Below, one piece after another: positions 7,882 through 15,730 of a stretch of DNA of 64,000 nt; position 1 is the stretch's first letter; each line of letters begins with the position of its first letter. The stretch spans positions 3,038,001 through 3,102,000 of the forward strand of contig NZ_CP108006.1 in the NCBI RefSeq assembly GCF_036127095.1. The letters are read 5' to 3'. Origin of the DNA: Streptomyces sp. NBC_00335. Its GTDB lineage: Bacteria; Actinomycetota; Actinomycetes; Streptomycetales; Streptomycetaceae. The translations under genes and the position numbers were made by a program. The notes beneath the pieces are model-generated. The model ran no database searches. It had not been told where the DNA came from and saw only the letters and a list, made by a program, of their open reading frames with translations.

Positions 7882-9426
7882 TCAGCGGACGCCCTGCGCG
7901 AACCGGAAGAACTTGTACGGGTCGTACTTGGCCTTGACCGTGCGCAGCCGCTGGTAGTTCTCGGCGTAGTACGAGCGCTCCCAGTCGGGCAGCCGCGCGT
8001 CGATGAAGTTCTGGTAGGTCTCGCCGTTGGAGTAGGGGTCGATGGCGGCGAAGCCCGCGTCGACCCACCGGTTCGCGGAGGCCTTGGCCTCGTCGGCGAC
8101 GGGCGCGACGGCGTTCGCGGTGAGGAAGCTGACCGAGAAGAGGGTGTCGCGGTGCACGTACGCGGTGGCGGTGCGCGCCACCTTGTTGGCCTCTCCGCCG
8201 AGGGCGGAGATCTGCAGCTGGCGCATCTGGCCGGGCATCCGGTCGCTCTCGAAGACCTCCAGGGCCTTGGCCCAGCCCTCGCGCGGCATCGTCTGCTTGA
8301 ACAGACGGCTGCGCCAGGCGCCGAACGCGGCGCGCGGGACCTTGCCGCCCGGACTGGTGTCGTCGCGGTGGCACTCGTCGACGGTGAGCTCGGCGCAGCG
8401 GTAGAGCTGCATCATCACGTTCTTGTACGGGGCGGTGAACTTCTGCTTGTACACCGGGGGCGCACCGACGATCGAGAGGAGACGGGCGATCTCCTCGTCG
8501 AAGGCGGGACCGGTGTCCACGGAGCCGAGGAAGATCGACGCGGTCGGGACGGTGCCGGGGGCGGCGTCCGTGAGCGTGACGTTCATGCCGCTGCCGATCG
8601 AGTGCGGCGCGTCGACCAGCCACTTCGCCCAGCCGTCGAGCATCTCCAGCGCCTGCGCGTAGGGCCAGACGATATTGATGGCCGACACGTTGGTGAGGGG
8701 CGAGGGGGTGACGTCGTAGGAGGTCACGATGCCGAAGTTGCCGCCGCCGCCGCCGCGCAGGGCCCAGAAGAGGTCGCGGTGCTGGTCCGCCGAGGCGGTC
8801 ACGATGCGGCCGTCGGCGAGGACCACCTTCGCAGCGGTCACCTTGTCGGAGGCCATGCCGATGTACCGGGTGAACAGGCCCATGCCGCCGCCCTGGAAGA
8901 ACCCGCCCGCCGCGACGGTCGGGCAGTAGCCGCCGGATATGCCCAGCCCGGCCGGCGCGAGGGTGTTCGCGATGTCGACCAGCTGTGCGCCGGTGCCGAT
9001 CCGCGCGGTGCCGTTGCCGGCGCCCAGGGTGACCTCGTTCAGCCCGGACACGTCGATGACGAGACCCTGGGTCGTCGAGTAGCCGGCGGCGCTGTGGCCA
9101 CCGCTGCGCGCGGCGACCTCGATGCCGTGGTTCTGGGCGAAGGTCAGACACTTCGCCACGTCGGTCGGGGTCTTGCAGTAGGCGACCGCGCGGGGGTTCG
9201 CGGCGTCGAACTGGACCTGGTAGAGCTGCTTGGCCCGCTGGTAGTCCGCGTCGGACGGCAGGACCAGGTGTCCGGCGAGCCGCTCGTCCAGCCGGCCCCA
9301 GCGGATGCCGGACCGGGTCCGGGCGCTCACGGAGGCGGAGGCGGAAGCGGGGAAGGCGGCGGCCGCCCCGGTCGCGGCGAGAGCGGCTCCACCGGCGCCG
9401 ACAAGGAACTTTCTGCGATCGATCAT
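7882..9426 (-). CDS. Tat-exported BBE-type bicovalent FAD oxidase
   Basis: 514-residue FAD-linked oxidase (PCMH FAD domain plus C-terminal berberine-bridge-like domain). The N-terminus MIDRRKFLVGAGGAALAATG is a twin-arginine signal, so the enzyme acts outside the membrane after folding. RSGGHSAAGYS supplies the 8-alpha FAD histidine (His111), and GISGGYCPTVAAGGFFQGGG supplies the cysteine (Cys168) of bicovalent flavin attachment, as in aclacinomycin oxidoreductase and GOOX-type enzymes. The C-terminus YAENYQRLRTVKAKYDPYKFFRFAQGV is the BBE signature. Such enzymes dehydrogenate alcohols or drive oxidative C-C/C-O ring closure using O2. Acting on a prenylated aromatic secreted by the pathway is inference. 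Confidence 0.92.
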   Translation of the reverse strand: MIDRRKFLVGAGGAALAATGAAAAFPASASASVSARTRSGIRWGRLDERLAGHLVLPSDADYQRAKQLYQVQFDAANPRAVAYCKTPTDVAKCLTFAQNHGIEVAARSGGHSAAGYSTTQGLVIDVSGLNEVTLGAGNGTARIGTGAQLVDIANTLAPAGLGISGGYCPTVAAGGFFQGGGMGLFTRYIGMASDKVTAAKVVLADGRIVTASADQHRDLFWALRGGGGGNFGIVTSYDVTPSPLTNVSAINIVWPYAQALEMLDGWAKWLVDAPHSIGSGMNVTLTDAAPGTVPTASIFLGSVDTGPAFDEEIARLLSIVGAPPVYKQKFTAPYKNVMMQLYRCAELTVDECHRDDTSPGGKVPRAAFGAWRSRLFKQTMPREGWAKALEVFESDRMPGQMRQLQISALGGEANKVARTATAYVHRDTLFSVSFLTANAVAPVADEAKASANRWVDAGFAAIDPYSNGETYQNFIDARLPDWERSYYAENYQRLRTVKAKYDPYKFFRFAQGVR

Positions 9427-9530
9427 GTGCTGTGCTGCCTCTTCTGCCCAGGAATGCTTGCGTGCCGGATGGATGAGTGCCGGGGCACTCGGTGGAGGGC
9501 GCTGCCCGAGCCGCGCCCTCCCTGTGTGCG

Positions 9531-9634
9531 GAGCCCTGCTACGGGTCCCTGCTACAGGGCCCTGTTACGGGGCCCTGCTGCCGAGCCGTACTGACGAGCC
9601 GTACTGCCGGCCCCCGTTACGGGGCCTTCTGCTC
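9531..9634. repeat. Degenerate 13-bp tandem repeat over a gene end
   Basis: Eight head-to-tail units of 13 bp with consensus GRGCCCTGCTACG (for example 9531-9543, 9544-9556, 9557-9569). The last units overlap the final codons and TAA stop of the flavin monooxygenase gene at 9617. The units have diverged but keep phase. They fill most of the gap to the BBE oxidase gene. Confidence 0.7.
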
Positions 9635-11383
9635 CAGGACCTGCGCGAGCGCGGCGGCCAGCGCCGCGGCCGGGTCCTCCTCGCCGCCCGTGCTGCGCCA
9701 GGCGATGTGGTTGTCGGGCCGGACCAGGACGGCGCCGTCGGCGGCCGTCTGGCGGACCGCCTCCCACGCACCGTCGACGTCGGCGTACTCCGCGCCCTCG
9801 CCGATGCGCACCGCGAGGACCGGGACCGAGAACGTCTCCGCGGCCTGCGCGGCCGCCCCGGTCCACGCCGTCCCCTCCGGGCCGGTGATCAGTACGAAGC
9901 CGGTGGCGACTCCGGTCAGGTCGTGCGTGGACAGGCGGCGCCCGTCCTGCTCGATCCAGGCGTGGGGCAGGCGGTGTCCCGGGCGGGTGGTGGGCTCGTA
10001 CACGTCGCCCAGAGCCGCGCGGACCGGAGGCCGGCTGCCGTCGGGGACGACGGCGCCCGCCTCGTAGGCGAAGCCGATCTCCACGTCGTGGGCCTGGCAC
10101 TCGCCGCGGTGGGTCGCGAAGATCTCCGCGGCCCGCTGACGCTGGGCGGCGCCGACCGGGGTCGGGGCGAAGTAGCCGAAGAACACCGGCGTACGGCGCT
10201 CCGCCGGGATGTGCTGGCCGAGGCCGACGGCCCCGTCGATGACGACCTGGTGGTGGGAGGCCGCGGACATGGCCCAGCCCAGGTTGAACTGGCCGACCGG
10301 CTTGCGCTCCGCCTCGTAGGTGTCGAGCAGGCTGTCGGGAGCCTTGCCGGAGACGACCGCCGCCAGCTTCCAGGCGAGGTTGTGGGCGTCCTGGATGCCG
10401 GTGTTCAGGCCGAGGCCGACGGCGGGCGGCTGGCGGTGCGCGGCGTCACCGGCGAGGAAGACCCGGCCGTGGCGGTAGTGCTCGGCGAGCACCGCCTCCA
10501 CGGTCCAGCTCGTCACGTCGTGCAGGGTCACCTCCAGCTCGGGCAGCCCGAGGACCTCGCGGATCCGGGCGGTCACCGCCTGCGGGTCGGTGCGGTCGAC
10601 GCCGAGGAGGGAGAGGTGCAGTCCCCACTCCTCGCAGTTCTTGCCCCAGGTCGGGCCCATCTCTATGAGGGCGCTGGAGAGGTCCTGGCGGTAGGGGTTG
10701 AGGAACCAGGTGATGAGCGAGCCCTCGTTCCACACCTGCGACAGGTCGGCGGAGAAGTAGACCGTCGTGGCGTCGAACAGGGAGGGCAGGCCCTGCATGT
10801 TCACGCCGAGGGCCGCGCCGACCGTACGGCCGCCGTCGGCCGCGATGGCGTACTGCGCCACGATCGTGGTGCTCTCGCCGGTCTCGACGTCTCGGATCTC
10901 GGCGGTGACGCGGTCGCCCTCCTCGGAGATCGAGGTCAGCTCGTGGCCGAACAGGACGCGGCCGGGATTGCGGCGCTCGGCGTGCTCGCGCAGGATCGGC
11001 TCCAGCCGCACCTGCGGCAGCTTCGCCGACAGGGCGGGGCCGGCCGCCGCGTACTTCTCGCTGAGCTCGCCGCCGCCGAACCCGTCCATCTCGTGGATCA
11101 GCCGCTGGTCCAGCGGACCCGCGCCGGTCAGCGTGGTCTGGTAGCGGACCTTGCCGAACTTCTCCAGGGGCGCGCCCTGTTCGAGCACCTCCGCGTCCAG
11201 ACCGTGCTGGCGGAAGACCTCCATCGTGCGCTGGTTGATGTAGTGCGCCTTCGGCAGCCGCGAGGTGTCCGCGCGGCGCTCCACCAGCACGTGGCCGACC
11301 CCGTGGTCGGACAGGAAGGCGGAGGCCGACAGGCCGGTGCCGCCCCCGCCCACGATCAGGACCGGAACTTCGATGGTTCCCAT
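9617..11383 (-). CDS. Group A FAD-dependent aromatic monooxygenase
   Basis: 588-residue NAD(P)H flavoprotein hydroxylase of the PheA/TfdB-like family, cytoplasmic. The Rossmann FAD motif is VLIVGGGGTGLSAS (residues 8-21), the DG motif AADGGRT is at 181-187, and the GD motif FLAGDAAHRQPP is at 309-320, followed by a thioredoxin-like C-terminal region. It typically hydroxylates phenolic rings; some relatives epoxidise or act in polyketide tailoring. GGAAGGA lies 11 nt before the ATG. It is followed by a tandem-repeat tract and the BBE oxidase gene, and preceded by the prenyltransferase gene. In this cluster it probably oxygenates the aromatic or prenylated aromatic unit. Confidence 0.9.
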   Translation of the reverse strand: MGTIEVPVLIVGGGGTGLSASAFLSDHGVGHVLVERRADTSRLPKAHYINQRTMEVFRQHGLDAEVLEQGAPLEKFGKVRYQTTLTGAGPLDQRLIHEMDGFGGGELSEKYAAAGPALSAKLPQVRLEPILREHAERRNPGRVLFGHELTSISEEGDRVTAEIRDVETGESTTIVAQYAIAADGGRTVGAALGVNMQGLPSLFDATTVYFSADLSQVWNEGSLITWFLNPYRQDLSSALIEMGPTWGKNCEEWGLHLSLLGVDRTDPQAVTARIREVLGLPELEVTLHDVTSWTVEAVLAEHYRHGRVFLAGDAAHRQPPAVGLGLNTGIQDAHNLAWKLAAVVSGKAPDSLLDTYEAERKPVGQFNLGWAMSAASHHQVVIDGAVGLGQHIPAERRTPVFFGYFAPTPVGAAQRQRAAEIFATHRGECQAHDVEIGFAYEAGAVVPDGSRPPVRAALGDVYEPTTRPGHRLPHAWIEQDGRRLSTHDLTGVATGFVLITGPEGTAWTGAAAQAAETFSVPVLAVRIGEGAEYADVDGAWEAVRQTAADGAVLVRPDNHIAWRSTGGEEDPAAALAAALAQVLEQKAP

Positions 11384-11446
11384 GTTCGTCTTCGTCCTTC
11401 CAGAAAATGACAGCCGAAATGAGCAATGCGCGGGTGAGGGAGGGTC

Positions 11447-11494
11447 GTTGAACGGGACCGGCGTTAAACGGGAGGGGCGCTAAACGGGGTTCTC
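11447..11494. repeat. 16-bp tandem repeat over the prenyltransferase stop
   Basis: Three 16-bp units (11447-11462, 11463-11478, 11479-11494) sharing GTTAAACGGG with drift at the ends. The third unit contains the TAG stop of the aromatic prenyltransferase at 11480-11482, and the other two lie downstream of it. Confidence 0.6.
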
Positions 11495-12412
11495 CAGAGC
11501 CCCGTCTTCCAATTGCATGATGTCGAGCACTCCGGGCTGCCACCGGTAATAGGACTGGAGCTTGTAGTACTCGCCGTCGGGCTGGGAGGCGACGGCGTAG
11601 ACGAACTTGGTGTCGGGATCCGCTGCCAGCACGTGCTTCACGAACCGCTCGACCTTCGGGTCGAGCGGGACGGAGAGCGAGGTCGGGTCCCCGGTCGCCA
11701 CGGCGAAGCAGATCCGCTCGACCTTCGGGGAATCCCAGTTCAGGGTCACGTAGATGCCGAAGGCCTGCTGCCCGAGTTCGAGCATCTGCCCGCTCGGCTC
11801 CGCCTGGTCGACCTCGCGGAGCATCGAGCGCACGGCATCCGGTGCGAAGCCGCCCGTGGGGGGCTCGCCGAAGTACACGTTGACGGTCTTGTTCCGGTAG
11901 TCGATGCCGAGCAGGCCGACCGTGTCGCCCATGCCGTACCGGTCGAAGAATTCGATGCTCTCGCCGAGGCTGGGCGGCATCGACGGAATTCCGGCGAGCT
12001 TCGAAATGGCCTGCAGGTCGTTCCGGGGAAAGACCAGCCAGATCTTCTTGAAACCGCGGACGACTCCGAAGTCGATTCCGTAGCTGTCGACCGGGCAGTT
12101 GTCCCGGATGTCCGAGAGCAGCGCGCCGACGGGGTGATCGGTCCGCGGGGTCAGGCCGTGCTCCACGGCGAGCGCGTACGGGTCCACGTCCAGCGGGGTC
12201 GTGAACCGGCAGTCGAGCTCGCCCTCGTGCTTGTGGCCGGTCCCGAGCCGGAACGCGACCACGGCCTGCGCGAGGGCGTCGCCGTACATGTCCAGGATGG
12301 GCAGGACCTTGTCCCGCGCGCACTCCACGTCCAGCAGGCCGGCCGATTCCTCGATGGCCGCGTAGAGGACTTGCACCGGGCTTTCTTCGGTGCCCCCGGC
12401 CGCCTCACTCAT
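11480..12412 (-). CDS. ABBA aromatic prenyltransferase (NphB/CloQ type)
   Basis: 310-residue soluble PT-barrel enzyme transferring a prenyl group to an aromatic ring. It aligns by eye with NphB along its whole length: MSEAA start, YAAIEESAGLLDVECARDKVLP, ELDCR, GFKKIWLVFP, LAGIPSMPPSLGESIEFFDRYGM, LGIDYRNKTVNVYFGE, VTLNWDSPKVERICFAV and EYYKLQSYYRW. The NphB metal-binding Asp (in ELD) is kept. The residue two positions later is Arg rather than Ser, and the NphB Tyr in FKKTY is Trp here; by family analogy these could change metal need and pocket shape. No strong ribosome site is visible; ATG at 12412 is chosen from the NphB-like N-terminus, with alternatives at 12421 and 12424. Acceptor and prenyl length are unknown. 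Confidence 0.93.
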   Translation of the reverse strand: MSEAAGGTEESPVQVLYAAIEESAGLLDVECARDKVLPILDMYGDALAQAVVAFRLGTGHKHEGELDCRFTTPLDVDPYALAVEHGLTPRTDHPVGALLSDIRDNCPVDSYGIDFGVVRGFKKIWLVFPRNDLQAISKLAGIPSMPPSLGESIEFFDRYGMGDTVGLLGIDYRNKTVNVYFGEPPTGGFAPDAVRSMLREVDQAEPSGQMLELGQQAFGIYVTLNWDSPKVERICFAVATGDPTSLSVPLDPKVERFVKHVLAADPDTKFVYAVASQPDGEYYKLQSYYRWQPGVLDIMQLEDGALENPV

Positions 12413-12542
12413 GGCTGTCATCATCTTGACGCTTCATGTGGGCAAGACTCGGACACCGATCTTGCCGTCCACTGTTCCGCGACTTGACGCCGACTTGGCG
12501 GGGATCCCGCGGGCTCGGCCCACCCGCGTGCGGGCACGCCGA

Positions 12543-12590
12543 GCTCCCGGCGGACCGGGGCCCCTCGTTCGGGACCCGTCCGCCGGGAGC
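12543..12590. terminator. GC-rich hairpin between ligase and prenyltransferase genes
   Basis: Perfect 13-bp arms (12543-12555 and 12578-12590) around a 22-nt loop. It lies after the ligase terminator and before the prenyltransferase start on the minus strand, so it could be a second terminator or a leader structure. Confidence 0.45.
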
Positions 12591-12606
12591 GTGGGGTGCG
12601 GGCCAC

Positions 12607-12637
12607 GGCCGCGGCCCGGGGCCTGCGGGCCGCGGCC
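12607..12637 (-). terminator. Hairpin terminator after the AMP-ligase gene
   Basis: Perfect 12-bp arms (12607-12618 and 12626-12637) of GC only with a 7-nt loop, starting 3 bp after the ligase stop codon. This position argues that the ligase transcript mostly ends here. Confidence 0.6.
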
Positions 12638-12640
12638 GGC

Positions 12641-14212
12641 TCAGCCCTGCTTGAGGAGCTTCTCCTCCAGGCGGCGCGACAGCTCGACCCGGCGCGTCTT
12701 CATCGTGGCCGTACGGGGCAGTTCGGCCAGCGGGATCTGGATCGGGTCGGCCAGCTGGGGATAGGCGGCGACGGCCCTGCGCCAGCGGTCCTGGTCGAGC
12801 GGCTTGTCGTCGTGGGTGCAGACGATCGGGACGCCCCGGGAATCCGGGCCCAGCACGACGACGAGCTCGACCAGTTCCTCCAGCTCGTCCAGCACGAGGT
12901 CCTCGATCTCCAGGCTGCTGCCCACCCCGGGGATCATGTCGATCTCCCGGTCGAGCATGTGCAGGCAGCCGAACTTGCTGCGGTAACCGACGTCCCCGGT
13001 GCGCCACCAGCCGTCGTGCACGTTGGCGTCGTAGCGCTCCTGCTCACCGTGGTACGTCTTGGCTATGCCGTCCCAACGGGCGTCGATGAGCCCGGGGTTC
13101 TGCGCGGAGGGCCGCTTGCCGTTCTGGCTCACCAGCCGCACCCGCGCGCTGCCCGGCAGCGGGTAGCCCACGCAGCGCCCGTCCATCCGGTGCGCGGACC
13201 AGCGGTAGTACGGCCGGCCCACGGCCGGGCCGACCTCGCTCTGCCCGTAGATCTGGAAGAACTGCGCCCTGCGCGAGGAGGCCCCGAGGAGCCGGCGGAC
13301 CGTCCTCGGGTGGATCGCGTCGAAGGTGCTGCTGAAGTACTTCACCGAGGCGAAGGGCTTTCGCGGATCGTCGGCCAGGTTCTCCCACGCCAGGAAGGAG
13401 TTGGGGAGCGCCTCGATCAGTCCGGGCCGGTGCTTCAGGAAGAACTCGGCGACGTCCGCGGGGGCGCCGCGGTTGACCAGCAGCACCGGCATGCCCTTGG
13501 TGAGGCACAGGGCCATCGCCGCGAACATCCGGGAGTGGCCGAAGGCGATGTGGATCGCCACCGTCTCGCGTCCCCGCATGAACGCCAGCAGGACCAGCTG
13601 CGGCCGCAGCCGGGCGCGCATCGTCCGCGGGGTGTGCACCACCAGCTTGGGGATCCCGGTGGTGCCGGACGTGTGCGTGATCATCGCCGGCTCGTCCAGG
13701 CCCTGGAGCACGGGCCGTACCGGCGGGGAGCCGGCGAGCTCGGCGAGCGAGGCCACCCCGGGGGCGGCGGCGCCCACGCTGATCACGCCCCGCGTGAGCT
13801 CGGCGAGCGGCAGCCCGGCCAGCGCCTCCAGCTTGGGGCCGTCGGTGAGCAGGTGCGGCCGGTCGAGCCGCTCCATGAGGGCGGCCATGGTCGGGGCGTC
13901 CAGCGTGTGCGACAGCATCACCGGGACCGCGCCCGTACGGGCCACCGCGGTGGCCAGCAGCCAGACGTCGAAGTTCGCCGCCTTGTGGACCACCACGTGC
14001 TGGCCGGCCTTCACCCCGGCGGCCGATATCCGGCCCGCGAGGTCCTCCACGTGCTCGGCGAGATCGGCCACCGTCAGGCGCCGGCCCGCCTCGGGCAGCA
14101 CGTCGAGGTCGTGGTCGAGGGTCAGCGGCGTCGAGCCGTTCCCGGCCGCCGCCGCCCTCTCCGGCACGGACCCGAGATAGAGCCCCTGCTTGTGTATGGA
14201 ATTCCGCCTCAT
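12641..14212 (-). CDS. AMP-forming acyl/aryl-acid ligase
   Basis: 523-residue ANL-superfamily adenylating enzyme. Core motifs are visible: A3 loop THTSGTTGIPK (about residues 179-189), IYGQSEVGPA (A5), GWWRTGDVGY (about 401-410, A7) and the C-terminal catalytic lysine in ATMKTRRVEL (Lys505). There is no carrier or condensation domain, so it is a stand-alone acyl/aryl-CoA ligase or adenylate donor. The ATG at 14212 has GGAGG just upstream; an in-frame ATG 45 nt earlier has none. In context it probably activates an aromatic or fatty acid used as acceptor or starter. The substrate-pocket residues do not match a code I can read. Confidence 0.88.
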   Translation of the reverse strand: MRRNSIHKQGLYLGSVPERAAAAGNGSTPLTLDHDLDVLPEAGRRLTVADLAEHVEDLAGRISAAGVKAGQHVVVHKAANFDVWLLATAVARTGAVPVMLSHTLDAPTMAALMERLDRPHLLTDGPKLEALAGLPLAELTRGVISVGAAAPGVASLAELAGSPPVRPVLQGLDEPAMITHTSGTTGIPKLVVHTPRTMRARLRPQLVLLAFMRGRETVAIHIAFGHSRMFAAMALCLTKGMPVLLVNRGAPADVAEFFLKHRPGLIEALPNSFLAWENLADDPRKPFASVKYFSSTFDAIHPRTVRRLLGASSRRAQFFQIYGQSEVGPAVGRPYYRWSAHRMDGRCVGYPLPGSARVRLVSQNGKRPSAQNPGLIDARWDGIAKTYHGEQERYDANVHDGWWRTGDVGYRSKFGCLHMLDREIDMIPGVGSSLEIEDLVLDELEELVELVVVLGPDSRGVPIVCTHDDKPLDQDRWRRAVAAYPQLADPIQIPLAELPRTATMKTRRVELSRRLEEKLLKQG

Positions 14213-14343
14213 GAGACCTCCGTCCAGACCCGCGTCGCTCCGGTGTTCTCTGGACAACGGCGGTCTGTATCACGACACTTCGGAGCCCCAGCATCCGCGA
14301 GGGGACTTGGGCGGAACTGACCCGCGAGTTGGCCGCCACTTGG

Positions 14344-14374
14344 CCTCGGCGACGCTCGCCGACGCTCGCCGAGG
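14344..14374. promoter_or_regulatory. Inverted repeat upstream of the ligase gene
   Basis: Perfect 9-bp arms CCTCGGCGA/TCGCCGAGG (14344-14352, 14366-14374) with two direct copies of GACGCTCGCC inside. It lies about 130 bp upstream of the ligase start and 50 bp from the ychF terminator. Operator or leader hairpin; weak evidence. Confidence 0.35.
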
Positions 14375-14424
14375 CGGATGCGGGGCAGCCGCACCGAAGC
14401 AGCTGAAAAGTCGGCACAGGGATG

Positions 14425-14462
14425 CAGAAGGGGTCGGACTCACCCGAGTCCGACCCCTTCTG
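14425..14462 (-). terminator. Terminator of ychF
   Basis: Perfect 17-bp arms (14425-14441, 14446-14462) with a 4-nt ACCC loop, 46 bp past the ychF stop codon on the minus strand. It marks the border between core chromosome and the biosynthetic cluster. Confidence 0.8.
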
Positions 14463-14507
14463 ACCTGCACGTTTGACGAAGCTAGCCAACTTGCGGCAAC
14501 GAGGTGA

Positions 14508-15596
14508 TTACACGTTGAAGCGGAACTCCACCACGTCGCCGTCCTGCATGATGTAATCCTTGCCCTCCATGCGGGCCTTGCCCTTGGAGCGGGCCTCGGC
14601 GACCGAGCCGCAGGCGACCAGGTCCTCGAAGGAGATGATCTCCGCCTTGATGAAGCCGCGCTGGAAGTCGGTGTGGATCACGCCGGCGGCCTCGGGGGCG
14701 GTGGCGCCCTTCTTGATGGTCCAGGCGCGGGTTTCCTTCGGGCCGGCCGTCAGGTAGGTCTGCAGGCCCAGGGTGGCGAAGCCGACGCGGCCGAGGGTGG
14801 CCATGCCGGGCTCCTCCTGGCCGACCGACTGGAGGAGCTCCAGGGCTTCGTCGTCTTCGAGCTCGATGAGCTCCGCTTCCAGCTTGGCGTTGAGGAAGAT
14901 CGCCTCGGCCGGGGCCACCAGCGCGCTCTGCTCGGCCTTGAAGGCGTCGTCCGTCAGCTCGTCCTCGTCGACGTTGAAGACGTAGAGGAACGGCTTGACC
15001 GTGAGAAGGTGCAGCTCGTGGAGGAGGTCGCCCTGCTCCGTGCCCTTCGTGATGCCGTGCGAGAAGAGGGTGTCGCCCGCTTCGAGGATCTTCGTGGCCT
15101 TCTCGACGGCCGCCAGGACCGCGACCTTCTCCTTCTGGAGGCGGGACTCCTTCGTCAGGCGCGGCACCGCCTTCTCGATGGACTGGAGGTCCGCGAGGAT
15201 CAGCTCGGTGTTGATGGTCTCGATGTCGTCCTTCGGCGAGACCTTGCCGTCGACGTGGACGACGTTCTCGTCCTTGAAGGCGCGGATGACCTGGCAGATC
15301 GCGTCCGACTCGCGGATGTTCGCGAGGAACTTGTTGCCGAGGCCCTCGCCCTCCGACGCACCGCGCACGATGCCCGCGATGTCGACGAAGTCGACCGTCG
15401 CCGGGAGGAGCTTGGCGGAACCGAAGATGCCGGCCAGGACGCCGAGGCGGGCGTCCGGAACGCCGACGACGCCGACGTTCGGCTCGATCGTGGCGAACGG
15501 GTAGTTGGCCGCCAGCACGTCGTTCTTGGTCAGGGCGTTGAACAGGGTCGACTTGCCGACATTCGGCAGGCCGACGATTCCGATCGTGAGCGACAC
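14508..15596 (-). CDS. ychF: Redox-regulated ATPase/GTPase YchF
   Basis: 362-residue Obg-family nucleotidase associated with ribosomes, universally conserved. The P-loop GLPNVGKST is at residues 9-17, DIAGIVRGASEGEGLGNKF covers switch II, and the G4 element is NVDE rather than NKxD, the ATP-preferring YchF signature. The C-terminal TGS domain ends in QDGDVVEFRFNV, the normal YchF terminus. The ATG start gives a full-length family match. It is followed by a strong terminator and is the first clear housekeeping gene next to the isoprenoid cluster. Confidence 0.97.
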   Translation of the reverse strand: MSLTIGIVGLPNVGKSTLFNALTKNDVLAANYPFATIEPNVGVVGVPDARLGVLAGIFGSAKLLPATVDFVDIAGIVRGASEGEGLGNKFLANIRESDAICQVIRAFKDENVVHVDGKVSPKDDIETINTELILADLQSIEKAVPRLTKESRLQKEKVAVLAAVEKATKILEAGDTLFSHGITKGTEQGDLLHELHLLTVKPFLYVFNVDEDELTDDAFKAEQSALVAPAEAIFLNAKLEAELIELEDDEALELLQSVGQEEPGMATLGRVGFATLGLQTYLTAGPKETRAWTIKKGATAPEAAGVIHTDFQRGFIKAEIISFEDLVACGSVAEARSKGKARMEGKDYIMQDGDVVEFRFNV

Positions 15597-15730
15597 GTTG
15601 GCGACTTCCCGTAGCTGGAGGGGGCGGCGGCCCGGAGTGGGCCAAGGAGCAGTTTACTTTCCGATGAGGGGGCACGGATGTACGCGTGTCCGGGCACGCG
15701 ATCGGAGGCCTCCCCGCCTAGTTTTGGGGG

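Noticed and set aside
9531..9634. CRISPR-like array
   Set aside because: Units are 13 bp, contiguous and without spacers, so this is a tandem repeat, not CRISPR.
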